NCBI RefSeq assembly: GCF_020882245.1
Contig: NC_083599.1
Span: 8,308,001 to 8,372,000 of the forward strand
Length of the DNA: 64,000 nt
Source: Rhopalosiphum padi
Taxonomy: Eukaryota > Arthropoda > Insecta > Hemiptera > Aphididae
Direction: 5' to 3'
The notes beneath the pieces are model-generated. The model was not told the DNA's origin. It did not search any database and saw nothing but the letters and a program-made list of their open reading frames with translations. Positions 54,401-63,721 of the stretch are shown piece after piece. The position numbers were made by a program, and so were the translations under genes. Each line of letters begins with the position of its first letter. The first letter of the stretch is position 1.

Positions 54401-55039
54401 AATAACGAGTTTTTGGAAAAAAGAAAAACTGATTGTGATTTAGAATTACATTTAGAACATTTTAACGTCTGTGATAAATTGTCGTTGGACCACCAGGTGA
54501 CCTAGAAAACGCGAATGAAAATTGAAAATTTCGAAAAATGAAAATTCTCGTTTACGAAGTGTTTTACGGGAAAACCGTGAGAGATAGGACGAAAGTCGTG
54601 AGACATAAAATTGATCCCCATAACCAGCTTCATAAGTTGTATGCTTTTGATTTTTCGAAAAACCGTTATTAAAGATTTTTAAACGTCATACTTAGGTCGA
54701 ACGATTTTTGAAAACCCAAAATTTTGTAATAACGAGTTTTTGGAAAAAAGAAAAACTGATTGTGATTTAGAATTACATTTAGAACATTTTAACGTCCGTG
54801 ATAAATTGTCGTTGGACCACCAGGTGACCGAGAAAACGCGAATGAAAATTGAAAATTTCGAAAAATGAAAATTCTCGTTTACGAAGTGTTTTACGGGAAA
54901 ACCGTGAGAGATCGGACGAAAGTCGTGAGACATAAAATTTATCCCCATAACCCGCTTCATAAGTTGTATGCTTTTGATTTTTCGAAAAACCGTTATTAAG
55001 GATTTTTAAACGTCATACTTAGGTCGAACGATTTTTGAA
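45500..55039 (+). repeat. Array-edge region with overlapping duplicated blocks
   Basis: About 45.5-48.4 kb matches 50.4-53.3 kb at 4897-4899 bp except for one monomer (46.5 against 51.4 kb). About 47.6-49.5 kb matches 53.15-55.04 kb at 5553 bp. Shared private markers for the second pair are attaaagattt (49115, 54668), gacctagaaaacg (48946, 54499) and aatttatccccataacccg (49383, 54936). Copies with gtccgtgataaattg are concentrated here (47.9-54.8 kb) and rare further left (32.25 and 42.05 kb). The edge is thus locally homogenised and distinct from the interior. Confidence 0.78.
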
Positions 55040-55080
55040 TTAAGAATCAGCTTACATAATATCTATAGAAGTTAATAATG
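55030..55080. other. Satellite-to-satellite junction
   Basis: The 327-bp array stops inside a monomer after atttttgaa (55031-55039), where every other copy continues with aaccc. From 55040 the sequence belongs to the 3.3-kb repeat. The first bases, through about 55079, resemble a 183-bp sub-repeat as found near 56746 (gaatcagcttac and onward), after which the sequence joins the unit phase seen at 58391. There is no unique spacer, target-site duplication or transposon end between the arrays. Confidence 0.85.
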
Positions 55081-55353
55081 GTAAATTAGAATAATTTTCT
55101 TAATCTAATGGTCTGACTTTCATGACACTAACTTCAGAATTCACTGTTATATAAGCAGTTAAAAATATGAATATAAAATACGAGTCAAAATAATCATATA
55201 AAAACATGTTTTATAGTGTTTATGAAGTATCAGCTTATATGATATATATGGAAATTGGTAATGGTAAATAAGAATCATATACTTAATCTAATGGTCTGGA
55301 TTTCATGACACTAACTTTTTGTTACACTACTATTAATTGACTATCAATTATAT

Positions 55354-55504
55354 TCAATATTCATTACTCGTACTATGCATAAAACTATTATTATTATCAG
55401 GATCGTCCAGTCCATTTTCAACGTAGGATGTTGAAACTTTCCCATGTGGTAGAAATGGTAATTCATGTATCAATATGTCCTGAGTATATCTGGTGTACAG
55501 CCAT
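55354..55504 (-). pseudogene. Candidate 3'-terminal exon, version W, unit 1
   Basis: On the minus strand a run of nine T and AG (splice-acceptor-like, 55505-55515) is followed by one base and then 49 open codons ending in TGA at 55354-55356. Residues 13-32 read HELPFLPHGKVSTSYVENGL, followed by an acidic and Asn-rich tail ending in NEY. The frame aligns without indels to the other two blocks in the unit from residue 13 to 42, sharing FLP, KVSTSY, ENGL and a final FM. It implies a phase-2 intron, unlike the phase 0 of the other versions, because of a one-base indel just after the acceptor. No AATAAA was found nearby, and no upstream exon was recognised. Most likely a captured, decaying terminal exon; function unknown. 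Confidence 0.4.
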
Positions 55505-55519
55505 CTAAAAAAAAATAGT

Positions 55520-55910
55520 AAGTTAAATCTGTATAATGGTTGGAGGACAAAACGTCACTACTAGATACCATAAGGAGAACGACAATTTTTATATAACAAC
55601 TAGTACGTGGACAACACTGAGTAATTCAGAAGTGGAAACTATCAAAACATAAACTAACAGACAAACTTCATTTTTATACAAAATACATGAAAGGAATTTA
55701 CAATTGAAACTTAAATACAAAAACGAATGTAGAACTGCAAAACATAGATAACAGATGATAATAAATAATAATTATGATAAGCCATAAAAGATTGTACAGA
55801 TGTACCAGAATGTTTTGTAGAAGGAATTCAAATGTATTATGAGTGTAACTAAAGAATACATTTGTACAACAACTGAAAATCGCTCCTTTTCAATACGAAA
55901 AAATGTTAAG
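55520..55910. other. Low-repetition stretch of unit 1 without recognisable gene
   Basis: This stretch of about 390 bp, also at about 58831-59221 and 62143-62534, matches neither the sub-repeats nor the exon-like blocks. It is AT-rich with poly-A-like runs. On minus it lies immediately upstream of the W block and would be intron or upstream sequence if W were transcribed. I found no long frame and no confident exon in it. A 63-codon plus-strand frame starting at 55839 runs out of it into a sub-repeat and is not considered a gene. Confidence 0.5.
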
Positions 55911-56072
55911 TTGTATTATTCGTCAAAATTAACTTATAAAATCATATTTTATAGTTTTTATGAAGTAAAAATATCAGGTAAAATGAAAAAAATGAAAGTT
56001 AAAAATTATAAATTAGAATCATTTTCTTGATCTAGTAGTAAAGGATCAAGACAGTTACTTGTGTTAACTTCG

Positions 56073-56297
56073 GGCATAAAATATGAACAATTCGTTTATA
56101 ATATCAAAAATCTTAATTAATAAATAACGAGTAGACTCAAAATCTAAGTAAAAACAACGACCCGTTACGATACACAGCAGTACGGTGAACGCCACACAAC
56201 TATCTAGTTTCTTTCTGAGGCGATTCGGCCGACGGATGTCGTCCCTACTACGGCGACGCTCACGCCCTCTGTTGGTGTATACATTTAATATTTGTCT
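56073..56297. other. Insert interrupting a sub-repeat, with G+C-rich core (unit 1)
   Basis: The sub-repeat sequence breaks after gtgttaactt and resumes near tttataagcag. The interval of about 225 bp is unrelated, and its core (56157-56277) is much richer in G+C and CpG than anything else in the 3.3-kb unit, with runs such as gattcggccgacggatg and acggcgacgctcacg. This looks like a fragment of foreign origin, for example part of a SINE or other retroelement, but no tRNA-like box, tail or target-site duplication was clear. A 94-codon minus frame (56064-56348) crosses it and continues into sub-repeat sequence. Confidence 0.55.
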
Positions 56298-56342
56298 GTT
56301 TATAAGCAGATTAAAATAGGAATTCATAATATTTCTCAAACT

Positions 56343-57076
56343 TATCATATAAAAACATGTTTTTTAGTATTTATGAAGAATCAGCTAACATAATATCTAT
56401 AGACGTTAATAATAGTAAAAAAGAATCATTTACTTAATATAATGGTCTGGATTTCATGACACTAACTTAAGAATTGAGTGTTTTATAAGCAGATAATAAT
56501 ATGAATTTTTAATATTCGTAAAGATTATCATATAAAAATGCATGTTTTATAGTGTTATTAAAGTATCAGCTTAAATGAAATGTATGCAAATTAATAATAG
56601 TAAATTAGAATCATTTTCTTAATATAGTGGTCCTGGTTACAAGAGATTAACATGAGAATTGTGTGTTTTATAAACAGTTAAAAAAATGAATTTTTAATAA
56701 CCGTCAAAATTATCATATAAAATCATGTATTATAGTGTTTATGAAGAATCAGCTTACATAATATCTATAGAAGTTAATAATAGTAAATTAGAATCATTTA
56801 CTTAATCTAATGGTCTGGATTTCATGACACTAACTTAAGAATTGAGTGTTTTATAAGCAGATAATAATATGAATTTTTAATATTCGTAAAGATTATCATA
56901 TAAAAATGCATGTTTTATAGTGTTTATGAAGCATCAGCTCAAATGAAATGTATACAAGTTAATAATGGTAACTCTTATGAATGAAAATTACAAGTCAAAG
57001 GTGTTAACTAATATTTTATTCAGATTATTAACGAATCTCAATTGTTTCACTGTCATTAATTTACTATCAATTATAT
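56343..57076 (+). repeat. Tandem sub-repeats of about 183 bp inside the 3.3-kb unit
   Basis: The landmark tatcatat starts at 56343, 56526, 56711 and 56894, spacings of 183, 185 and 183. Each copy runs through catgttttatagtgtttatg, a cagct-centred stretch, tagaatcat, ctaatggtctgg or a variant, gacactaactt and ttttataagcag. The fourth copy turns into the second exon-like block after about 56966. Single diverged copies also lie near 55195, 55930, 57330 and 58140 and in the same places in units 2 and 3. No coding function is suggested. Confidence 0.85.
57015..57020 (-). terminator. AATAAA poly(A)-signal-like hexamer, X1 unit 1
   Basis: TTTATT on plus reads AATAAA on minus, 78 bases downstream of the TAA of the X1 block. 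In DNA this AT-rich the hexamer is common by chance; its value lies in its position after the exon-like frame. The equivalent hexamer occurs for X1 in units 2 and 3. Confidence 0.35.
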
Positions 57077-57097
57077 TCAATAACCCTTACACGCACA

Positions 57098-57226
57098 TTA
57101 CATAAACCCAATATTATTAGCAGTATCTTCTAGTCCATTTTCAGCATAGGATGTTGATACTTTCTTAAGTGGTAGAAATGTGAATTCATGTTTCTGCATG
57201 CCTTGATTGATTTGACATACGTCAAT
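57098..57226 (-). pseudogene. Candidate 3'-terminal exon, version X1, unit 1
   Basis: Minus-strand TTTTTTCAG (57227-57235) is a good acceptor-like sequence. It is followed in phase 0 by 42 open codons and TAA (57098-57100). Residues 13-32 align with version W: HE, FLP, KVSTSYAENGL, then D at 34, NN at 37-38 and FM before the stop. AATAAA lies 78 bases past the stop, at 57015-57020 on minus. Over the 30 aligned codons I count about 3 synonymous and 10 replacement codon differences from W, which does not show purifying selection. It could be the last exon of a tandem gene whose upstream exons are small or outside recognition, or a relic. The family is not recognised. Confidence 0.42.
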
Positions 57227-57819
57227 CTGAAAAAATGTAGTAAGTTAATAATGTATAATTGTTAAAGAATAACTTGAGAATTTAGTATTTTATAAGCAGT
57301 TAAAAATATGAATATAAAATACGAGTCAAAATAATCATATTAAAACATGTCTTTTAGTGTTTATGAAGCATCAGCTTAAATGAAATGTATGCAAATTAAT
57401 AATAGTAAATTAGAATCATTTTCTTAATATAGTGGTCCTGGTTACAAGAGATTAACATGAGAATTGTGTGTTTTATAAACAGTTAAAAAAATGAATTTTT
57501 AATAACCGTCAAAATTATCATATAAAATCATGTATTATAGTGTTTATGAAGAATCAGCTTACATAATATCTATAGAAGTTAATAATAGTAAATTAGAATC
57601 ATTTACTTAATCTAATGGTCTGGATTTCATGACACTAACTTAAGAATTGAGTGTTTTATAAGCAGATAATAATATGAATTTTTAATATTCGTAAAGATTA
57701 TCATATAAAAATGCATGTTTTATAGTGTTTATGAAGCATCAGCTCAAATGAAATGTATACAAGTTAATAATGGTTACTCTTATGAATGAAAATTACAAGT
57801 CAAAGGTGTTAACTAAAAT

Positions 57820-57825
57820 TTTATT
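57820..57825 (-). terminator. AATAAA poly(A)-signal-like hexamer, X2 unit 1
   Basis: AATAAA on minus, 78 bases past the X2 stop, at the position equivalent to that after X1. Neighbouring bases differ (ctaaaatttta against ctaatatttta on plus) while the hexamer is kept. Confidence 0.33.
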
Positions 57826-57902
57826 CAGATTATTAACGAATCTCAATTGTTTCACTGCCATTAATTTACTATCAATTATATTCAATAACCCTTACACGCA
57901 CA

Positions 57903-58031
57903 TTACATAAACCCAATATTATTAGCAGTATCTTCTAGTCCATTTTCAGCATAGGATGTTGATACTTTCTTAAGTGGTAGAAATGTGAATTCATGTTTCT
58001 GCATGCCTTGAGTGATTTGACATACGTCAAT
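57903..58031 (-). pseudogene. Candidate 3'-terminal exon, version X2, unit 1
   Basis: This is the 805-bp duplicate of X1. It has the same TTTTTTCAG acceptor-like sequence (58032-58040), 42 open codons and TAA at 57903-57905. A single change near 58011 (ccttgagtga for ccttgattga on plus) replaces N7 with T. AATAAA is on minus at 57820-57825. Reading frame, acceptor and poly(A)-like signal all remain intact in the duplicate. Confidence 0.42.
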
Positions 58032-58664
58032 CTGAAAAAATGTAGTAAGTTAATAATGTATAATTGTTAAAGAATAACTTGAGAATTTAGTATTTTATAA
58101 GCAGTTAAAAATATGAATATAAAATAAGAGTCAAAATAATCATATTAAAACATGTCTTATAGTGTTTATGAAGCATCAGCTTAAATGAAATGTATGCAAA
58201 TTAATAATTTTAAATTAGAATCATTTTCTTAATATAGTGGTCCAGGTTTCAAGAGATTAACTTGAGAATTGTTTGTTTTATAAACAGTTAAAAAAATGAA
58301 TTTTTAATATTGTCAAAATTATCATACAAAATCATGTTTTATAGCGTTATTGAAGTATCAGCTTAAATGAAATGTATGCTAGTTAATAATGGTAAATTAG
58401 AATAATTTTCTTAATCTAATGGTCTGACTTTCATGACACTAACTTCAGAATTCACTGTTATATAAGCAGTTAAAAATATGAATATAAAATACGAGTCAAA
58501 ATAATCATATAAAAACATGTTTTATAGTGTTTATGAAGTATCAGCTTATATGATATATATGGAAATTGGTAATGGTAAATAAGAATCATATACTTAATCT
58601 AATGGTCTGGATTTCATGACACTAACTTTTTGTTACACTACTATTAATTGACTATCAATTATAT

Positions 58665-58815
58665 TCAATATTCATTACTCGTACTATGCATAAAACTATT
58701 ATTATTATCAGGATCGTCCAGTCCATTTTCAACGTAGGATGTTGAAACTTTCCCATGTGGTAGAAATGGTAATTCATGTATCAATATGTCCTGAGTATAT
58801 CTGGTGTACAGCCAT
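58665..58815 (-). pseudogene. Candidate 3'-terminal exon, version W, unit 2
   Basis: Copy of the unit 1 W block, 3311 bp further on, with the nine-T tract, AG and 49-codon frame ending in TGA all preserved. I saw no difference from unit 1 inside the block, so intactness here reflects recent amplification and is not independent evidence for function. Confidence 0.38.
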
Positions 58816-59383
58816 CTAAAAAAAAATAGTAAGTTAAATCTGTATAATGGTTGGAGGACAAAACGTCACTACTAGATACCATAAGGAGAACGACAATTTT
58901 TATATAACAACTAGTACGTGGACAACACTGAGTAATTCAGAAGTGGAAACTATCAAAACATAAACTAACAGACAAACTTCATTTTTATACAAAATACATG
59001 AAAGGAATTTACAATTGAAACTTAAATACAAAAACGAATGTAGAACTGCAAAACATAGATAACAGATGATAATAAATAATAATTATGATAAGCCATAAAA
59101 GATTGTACAGATGTACCAGAATGTTTTGTAGAAGGAATTCAAATGTATTATGAGTGTAACTAAAGAATACATTTGTACAACAACTGAAAATCGCTCCTTT
59201 TCAATACGAAAAAATGTTAAGTTGTATTATTCGTCAAAATTAACTTATAAAATCATATTTTATAGTTTTTATGAAGTAAAAATATCAGGTAAAATGAAAA
59301 AAATGAAAGTTAAAAATTATAAATTAGAATCATTTTCTTGATCTAGTAGTAAAGGATCAAGACAGTTACTTGTGTTAACTTCG

Positions 59384-59608
59384 GGCATAAAATATGAACA
59401 ATTCGTTTATAATATCAAAAATCTTAATTAATAAATAACGAGTAGACTCAAAATCTAAGTAAAAACAACGACCCGTTACGATACACAGCAGTACGGTGAA
59501 CGCCACACAACTATCTAGTTTCTTTCTGAGGCGATTCGGCCGACGGATGTCGTCCCTACTATGGCGACGCTCACGCCCTCTGTTGGTGTATACATTTAAT
59601 ATTTGTCT
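59384..59608. other. Insert with G+C-rich core (unit 2)
   Basis: Copy of the unit 1 insert, core at 59468-59588. One C-to-T change (ctatggcg for ctacggcg) destroys a CpG and would replace Arg by His in the crossing minus frame. Confidence 0.55.
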
Positions 59609-60325
59609 GTTTATAAGCAGATTAAAATAGGAATTCATAATATTTCTCAAACTTATCATATAAAAACATGTTTTTTAGTATTTATGAAGAATCAGCTAAC
59701 ATAATATCTATAGACGTTAATAATAGTAAAAAAGAATCATTTACTTAATATAATGGTCTGGATTTCATGACACTAACTTAAGAATTGAGTGTTTTATAAG
59801 CAGATAATAATATGAATTTTTAATATTCGTAAAGATTATCATATAAAAATGCATGTTTTATAGTGTTATTAAAGTATCAGCTTAAATGAAATGTATGCAA
59901 ATTAATAATAGTAAATTAGAATCATTTTCTTAATATAGTGGTCCTGGTTACAAGAGATTAACATGAGAATTGTGTGTTTTATAAACAGTTAAAAAAATGA
60001 ATTTTTAATAACCGTCAAAATTATCATATAAAATCATGTATTATAGTGTTTATGAAGAATCAGCTTACATAATATCTATAGAAGTTAATAATAGTAAATT
60101 AGAATCATTTACTTAATCTAATGGTCTGGATTTCATGACACTAACTTAAGAATTGAGTGTTTTATAAGCAGATAATAATATGAATTTTTAATATTCGTAA
60201 AGATTATCATATAAAAATGCATGTTTTATAGTGTTTATGAAGCATCAGCTCAAATGAAATGTATACAAGTTAATAATGGTAACTCTTATGAATGAAAATT
60301 ACAAGTCAAAGGTGTTAACTAATAT

Positions 60326-60331
60326 TTTATT
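60326..60331 (-). terminator. AATAAA poly(A)-signal-like hexamer, X1 unit 2
   Basis: Unit 2 copy of the hexamer after X1, at an offset of 3311 bp. Confidence 0.33.
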
Positions 60332-60408
60332 CAGATTATTAACGAATCTCAATTGTTTCACTGTCATTAATTTACTATCAATTATATTCAATAACCCTTA
60401 CACGCACA

Positions 60409-60537
60409 TTACATAAACCCAATATTATTAGCAGTATCTTCTAGTCCATTTTCAGCATAGGATGTTGATACTTTCTTAAGTGGTAGAAATGTGAATTCAT
60501 GTTTCTGCATGCCTTGATTGATTTGACATACGTCAAT
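60409..60537 (-). pseudogene. Candidate 3'-terminal exon, version X1, unit 2
   Basis: Copy of the unit 1 X1 block at an offset of 3311 bp: TTTTTTCAG acceptor-like sequence, 42 codons, TAA at 60409-60411, and AATAAA on minus at 60326-60331. Confidence 0.4.
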
Positions 60538-61130
60538 CTGAAAAAATGTAGTAAGTTAATAATGTATAATTGTTAAAGAATAACTTGAGAATTTAGTATT
60601 TTATAAGCAGTTAAAAATATGAATATAAAATACGAGTCAAAATAATCATATTAAAACATGTCTTTTAGTGTTTATGAAGCATCAGCTTAAATGAAATGTA
60701 TGCAAATTAATAATAGTAAATTAGAATCATTTTCTTAATATAGTGGTCCTGGTTACAAGAGATTAACATGAGAATTGTGTGTTTTATAAACAGTTAAAAA
60801 AATGAATTTTTAATAACCGTCAAAATTATCATATAAAATCATGTATTATAGTGTTTATGAAGAATCAGCTTACATAATATCTATAGAAGTTAATAATAGT
60901 AAATTAGAATCATTTACTTAATCTAATGGTCTGGATTTCATGACACTAACTTAAGAATTGAGTGTTTTATAAGCAGATAATAATATGAATTTTTAATATT
61001 CGTAAAGATTATCATATAAAAATGCATGTTTTATAGTGTTTATGAAGCATCAGCTCAAATGAAATGTATACAAGTTAATAATGGTTACTCTTATGAATGA
61101 AAATTACAAGTCAAAGGTGTTAACTAAAAT

Positions 61131-61136
61131 TTTATT
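61131..61136 (-). terminator. AATAAA poly(A)-signal-like hexamer, X2 unit 2
   Basis: Unit 2 copy of the hexamer after X2, at an offset of 3311 bp. Confidence 0.32.
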
Positions 61137-61213
61137 CAGATTATTAACGAATCTCAATTGTTTCACTGCCATTAATTTACTATCAATTATATTCAATAAC
61201 CCTTACACGCACA

Positions 61214-61342
61214 TTACATAAACCCAATATTATTAGCAGTATCTTCTAGTCCATTTTCAGCATAGGATGTTGATACTTTCTTAAGTGGTAGAAATGTGAA
61301 TTCATGTTTCTGCATGCCTTGAGTGATTTGACATACGTCAAT
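61214..61342 (-). pseudogene. Candidate 3'-terminal exon, version X2, unit 2
   Basis: Copy of the unit 1 X2 block at an offset of 3311 bp, with the same N7T replacement relative to X1. Acceptor-like sequence, frame and AATAAA (61131-61136, minus) are kept. Confidence 0.4.
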
Positions 61343-61976
61343 CTGAAAAAATGTAGTAAGTTAATAATGTATAATTGTTAAAGAATAACTTGAGAATTTA
61401 GTATTTTATAAGCAGTTAAAAATATGAATATAAAATAAGAGTCAAAATAATCATATTAAAACATGTCTTATAGTGTTTATGAAGCATCAGCTTAAATGAA
61501 ATGTATGCAAATTAATAATTTTAAATTAGAATCATTTTCTTAATATAGTGGTCCAGGTTTCAAGAGATTAACTTGAGAATTGTTTGTTTTATAAACAGTT
61601 AAAAAAATGAATTTTTAATATTCGTCAAAATTATCATACAAAATCATGTTTTATAGCGTTATTGAAGTATCAGCTTAAATGAAATGTATGCTAGTTAATA
61701 ATGGTAAATTAGAATAATTTTCTTAATCTAATGGTCTGACTTTCATGACACTAACTTCAGAATTCACTGTTATATAAGCAGTTAAAAATATGAATATAAA
61801 ATACGAGTCAAAATAATCATATAAAAACATGTTTTATAGTGTTTATGAAGTATCAGCTTATATGATATATATGGAAATTGGTAATGGTAAATAAGAATCA
61901 TATACTTAATCTAATGGTCTGGATTTCATGACACTAACTTTTTGTTACACTACTATTAATTGACTATCAATTATAT

Positions 61977-62127
61977 TCAATATTCATTACTCGTACTATG
62001 CATAAAACTATTATTATTATCAGGATCGTCCAGTCCATTTTCAACGTAGGATGTTGAAACTTTCCCATGTGGTAGAAATGGTAATTCATGTATCAATATG
62101 TCCTGAGTATATCTGGTGTACAGCCAT
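61977..62127 (-). pseudogene. Candidate 3'-terminal exon, version W, unit 3
   Basis: Third copy of the W block, 3312 bp after the second. The T tract, AG and the 49-codon frame to TGA are unchanged as far as I can read. Confidence 0.38.
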
Positions 62128-62696
62128 CTAAAAAAAAATAGTAAGTTAAATCTGTATAATGGTTGGAGGACAAAACGTCACTACTAGATACCATAAGGAG
62201 AACGACAATTTTTATATAACAACTAGTACGTGGACAACACTGAGTAATTCAGAAGTGGAAACTATCAAAACATAAACTAACAGACAAACTTCATTTTTAT
62301 ACAAAATACATGAAAGGAATTTACAATTGAAACTTAAATACAAAAACGAATGTAGAACTGCAAAACATAGATAACAGATGATAATAAATAATAATTATGA
62401 TAAGCCATAAAAGATTGTACAGATGTACCAGAATGTTTTTGTAGAAGGAATTCAAATGTATTATGAGTGTAACTAAAGAATACATTTGTACAACAACTGA
62501 AAATCGCTCCTTTTCAATACGAAAAAATGTTAAGTTGTATTATTCGTCAAAATTAACTTATAAAATCATATTTTATAGTTTTTATGAAGTAAAAATATCA
62601 GGTAAAATGAAAAAAATGAAAGTTAAAAATTATAAATTAGAATCATTTTCTTGATCTAGTAGTAAAGGATCAAGACAGTTACTTGTGTTAACTTCG

Positions 62697-62921
62697 GGCA
62701 TAAAATATGAACAATTCGTTTATAATATCAAAAATCTTAATTAATAAATAACGAGTAGACTCAAAATCTAAGTAAAAACAACGACCCGTTACGATACACA
62801 GCAGTACGGTGAACGCCACACAACTATCTAGTTTCTTTCTGAGGCGATTCGGCCGACGGATGTCGTCCCTACTACGGCGACGCTCACGCCCTCTGTTGGT
62901 GTATACATTTAATATTTGTCT
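62697..62921. other. Insert with G+C-rich core (unit 3)
   Basis: Copy of the unit 1 insert, core at 62781-62901, with the ctacggcg form as in unit 1. Confidence 0.55.
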
Positions 62922-63638
62922 GTTTATAAGCAGATTAAAATAGGAATTCATAATATTTCTCAAACTTATCATATAAAAACATGTTTTTTAGTATTTATGA
63001 AGAATCAGCTAACATAATATCTATAGACGTTAATAATAGTAAAAAAGAATCATTTACTTAATATAATGGTCTGGATTTCATGACACTAACTTAAGAATTG
63101 AGTGTTTTATAAGCAGATAATAATATGAATTTTTAATATTCGTAAAGATTATCATATAAAAATGCATGTTTTATAGTGTTATTAAAGTATCAGCTTAAAT
63201 GAAATGTATGCAAATTAATAATAGTAAATTAGAATCATTTTCTTAATATAGTGGTCCTGGTTACAAGAGATTAACATGAGAATTGTGTGTTTTATAAACA
63301 GTTAAAAAAATGAATTTTTAATAACCGTCAAAATTATCATATAAAATCATGTATTATAGTGTTTATGAAGAATCAGCTTACATAATATCTATAGAAGTTA
63401 ATAATAGTAAATTAGAATCATTTACTTAATCTAATGGTCTGGATTTCATGACACTAACTTAAGAATTGAGTGTTTTATAAGCAGATAATAATATGAATTT
63501 TTAATATTCGTAAAGATTATCATATAAAAATGCATGTTTTATAGTGTTTATGAAGCATCAGCTCAAATGAAATGTATACAAGTTAATAATGGTAACTCTT
63601 ATGAATGAAAATTACAAGTCAAAGGTGTTAACTAATAT

Positions 63639-63644
63639 TTTATT
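63639..63644 (-). terminator. AATAAA poly(A)-signal-like hexamer, X1 unit 3
   Basis: Unit 3 copy of the hexamer after X1. Confidence 0.33.
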
Positions 63645-63721
63645 CAGATTATTAACGAATCTCAATTGTTTCACTGTCATTAATTTACTATCAATTATAT
63701 TCAATAACCCTTACACGCACA

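Larger units (their letters stand above)
1..55039 (+). repeat. Satellite array, monomer about 327 bp, about 168.5 copies
   Basis: The same sequence recurs head to tail without interruption. The landmark gtttacgaag starts at 1, 328, 655 and 981, giving spacings of 327, 327 and 326. From a landmark at 130 to its equivalent at 54679 there are 167 periods, a mean of 326.6 bp. Copies differ mostly by single substitutions and one-base indels, and no foreign insertion was seen anywhere in 55 kb. The array is cut by the window start and ends in mid-monomer at 55039. Monomers of about 320-360 bp, near two nucleosome repeats, are typical of centromeric and pericentromeric satellites in many eukaryotes; a centromeric role here is inference only. 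I do not recognise the family by name. Confidence 0.98.
56565..58175 (+). repeat. Internal 805-bp tandem duplication within unit 1
   Basis: The sequence from about 56567 (cagcttaaatgaaatgtatg) recurs from 57372 at an offset of 805 bp, and the exon-like block start at 57226 recurs at 58031, also 805 bp. The copies differ slightly, for example ccttgattga against ccttgagtga and ctaatattttatt against ctaaaattttatt. The same duplication is present in unit 2 (about 59876-61486), so it predates amplification of the 3.3-kb unit. Confidence 0.85.
55080..58390 (+). repeat. 3.3-kb unit 1
   Basis: Order on the plus strand: sub-repeat sequence (55080-55315), first exon-like block on minus (55354-55504), a stretch of low repetition (about 55520-55910), a diverged sub-repeat (about 55910-56072), an insert with a G+C-rich core (about 56073-56297), tandem 183-bp sub-repeats (about 56298-56960), second exon-like block (57098-57226), more sub-repeats, third exon-like block (57903-58031), and sub-repeats to the end. 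No ORF typical of an independent gene was recognised. Confidence 0.92.
58391..61702 (+). repeat. 3.3-kb unit 2
   Basis: Same order of parts as unit 1, shifted by 3311 bp. It has one extra base near 61619 (tattcgtcaaaa instead of tattgtcaaaa at 58308), making the unit 3312 bp long, and T instead of C in its G+C-rich insert (ctatggcg near 59560). Confidence 0.92.

Noticed and set aside
130..54960. Minus-strand ORFs of about 88-96 codons in most 327-bp monomers
   Set aside because: They follow the repeat exactly. Differences among copies are largely replacements (for example residue 12 H/Y/Q, residue 56 P/T/R/L/S), subtype B shifts the frame, and subtype C has an internal TAG. No coding constraint is visible and no domain is recognised, although one Cys-x-x-Cys pair occurs.
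1..55039. CRISPR array
   Set aside because: The period is 325-327 bp with the whole period conserved; there are no short repeats separated by unique spacers.
1..55039. Whole array as an assembly artefact
   Set aside because: Duplicated blocks carry private differences (for example near 34162, 36171, 45360 and 49353) and copies mutate independently, so they are not simple copy errors. Read-depth data would be needed for certainty.
55839..56030. Plus-strand ORF of 63 codons, repeated at 59150 and 62463
   Set aside because: Its second half is ordinary sub-repeat sequence rich in Lys codons from A-rich DNA. Copies are identical only because the units are recent duplicates.
56064..56348. Minus-strand ORF of 94 codons, repeated at 59375 and 62688
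   Set aside because: It starts in a sub-repeat, crosses the G+C-rich insert and ends beyond it, so it joins unrelated sequences. There is no recognisable domain, and the Arg-rich part reflects local composition.
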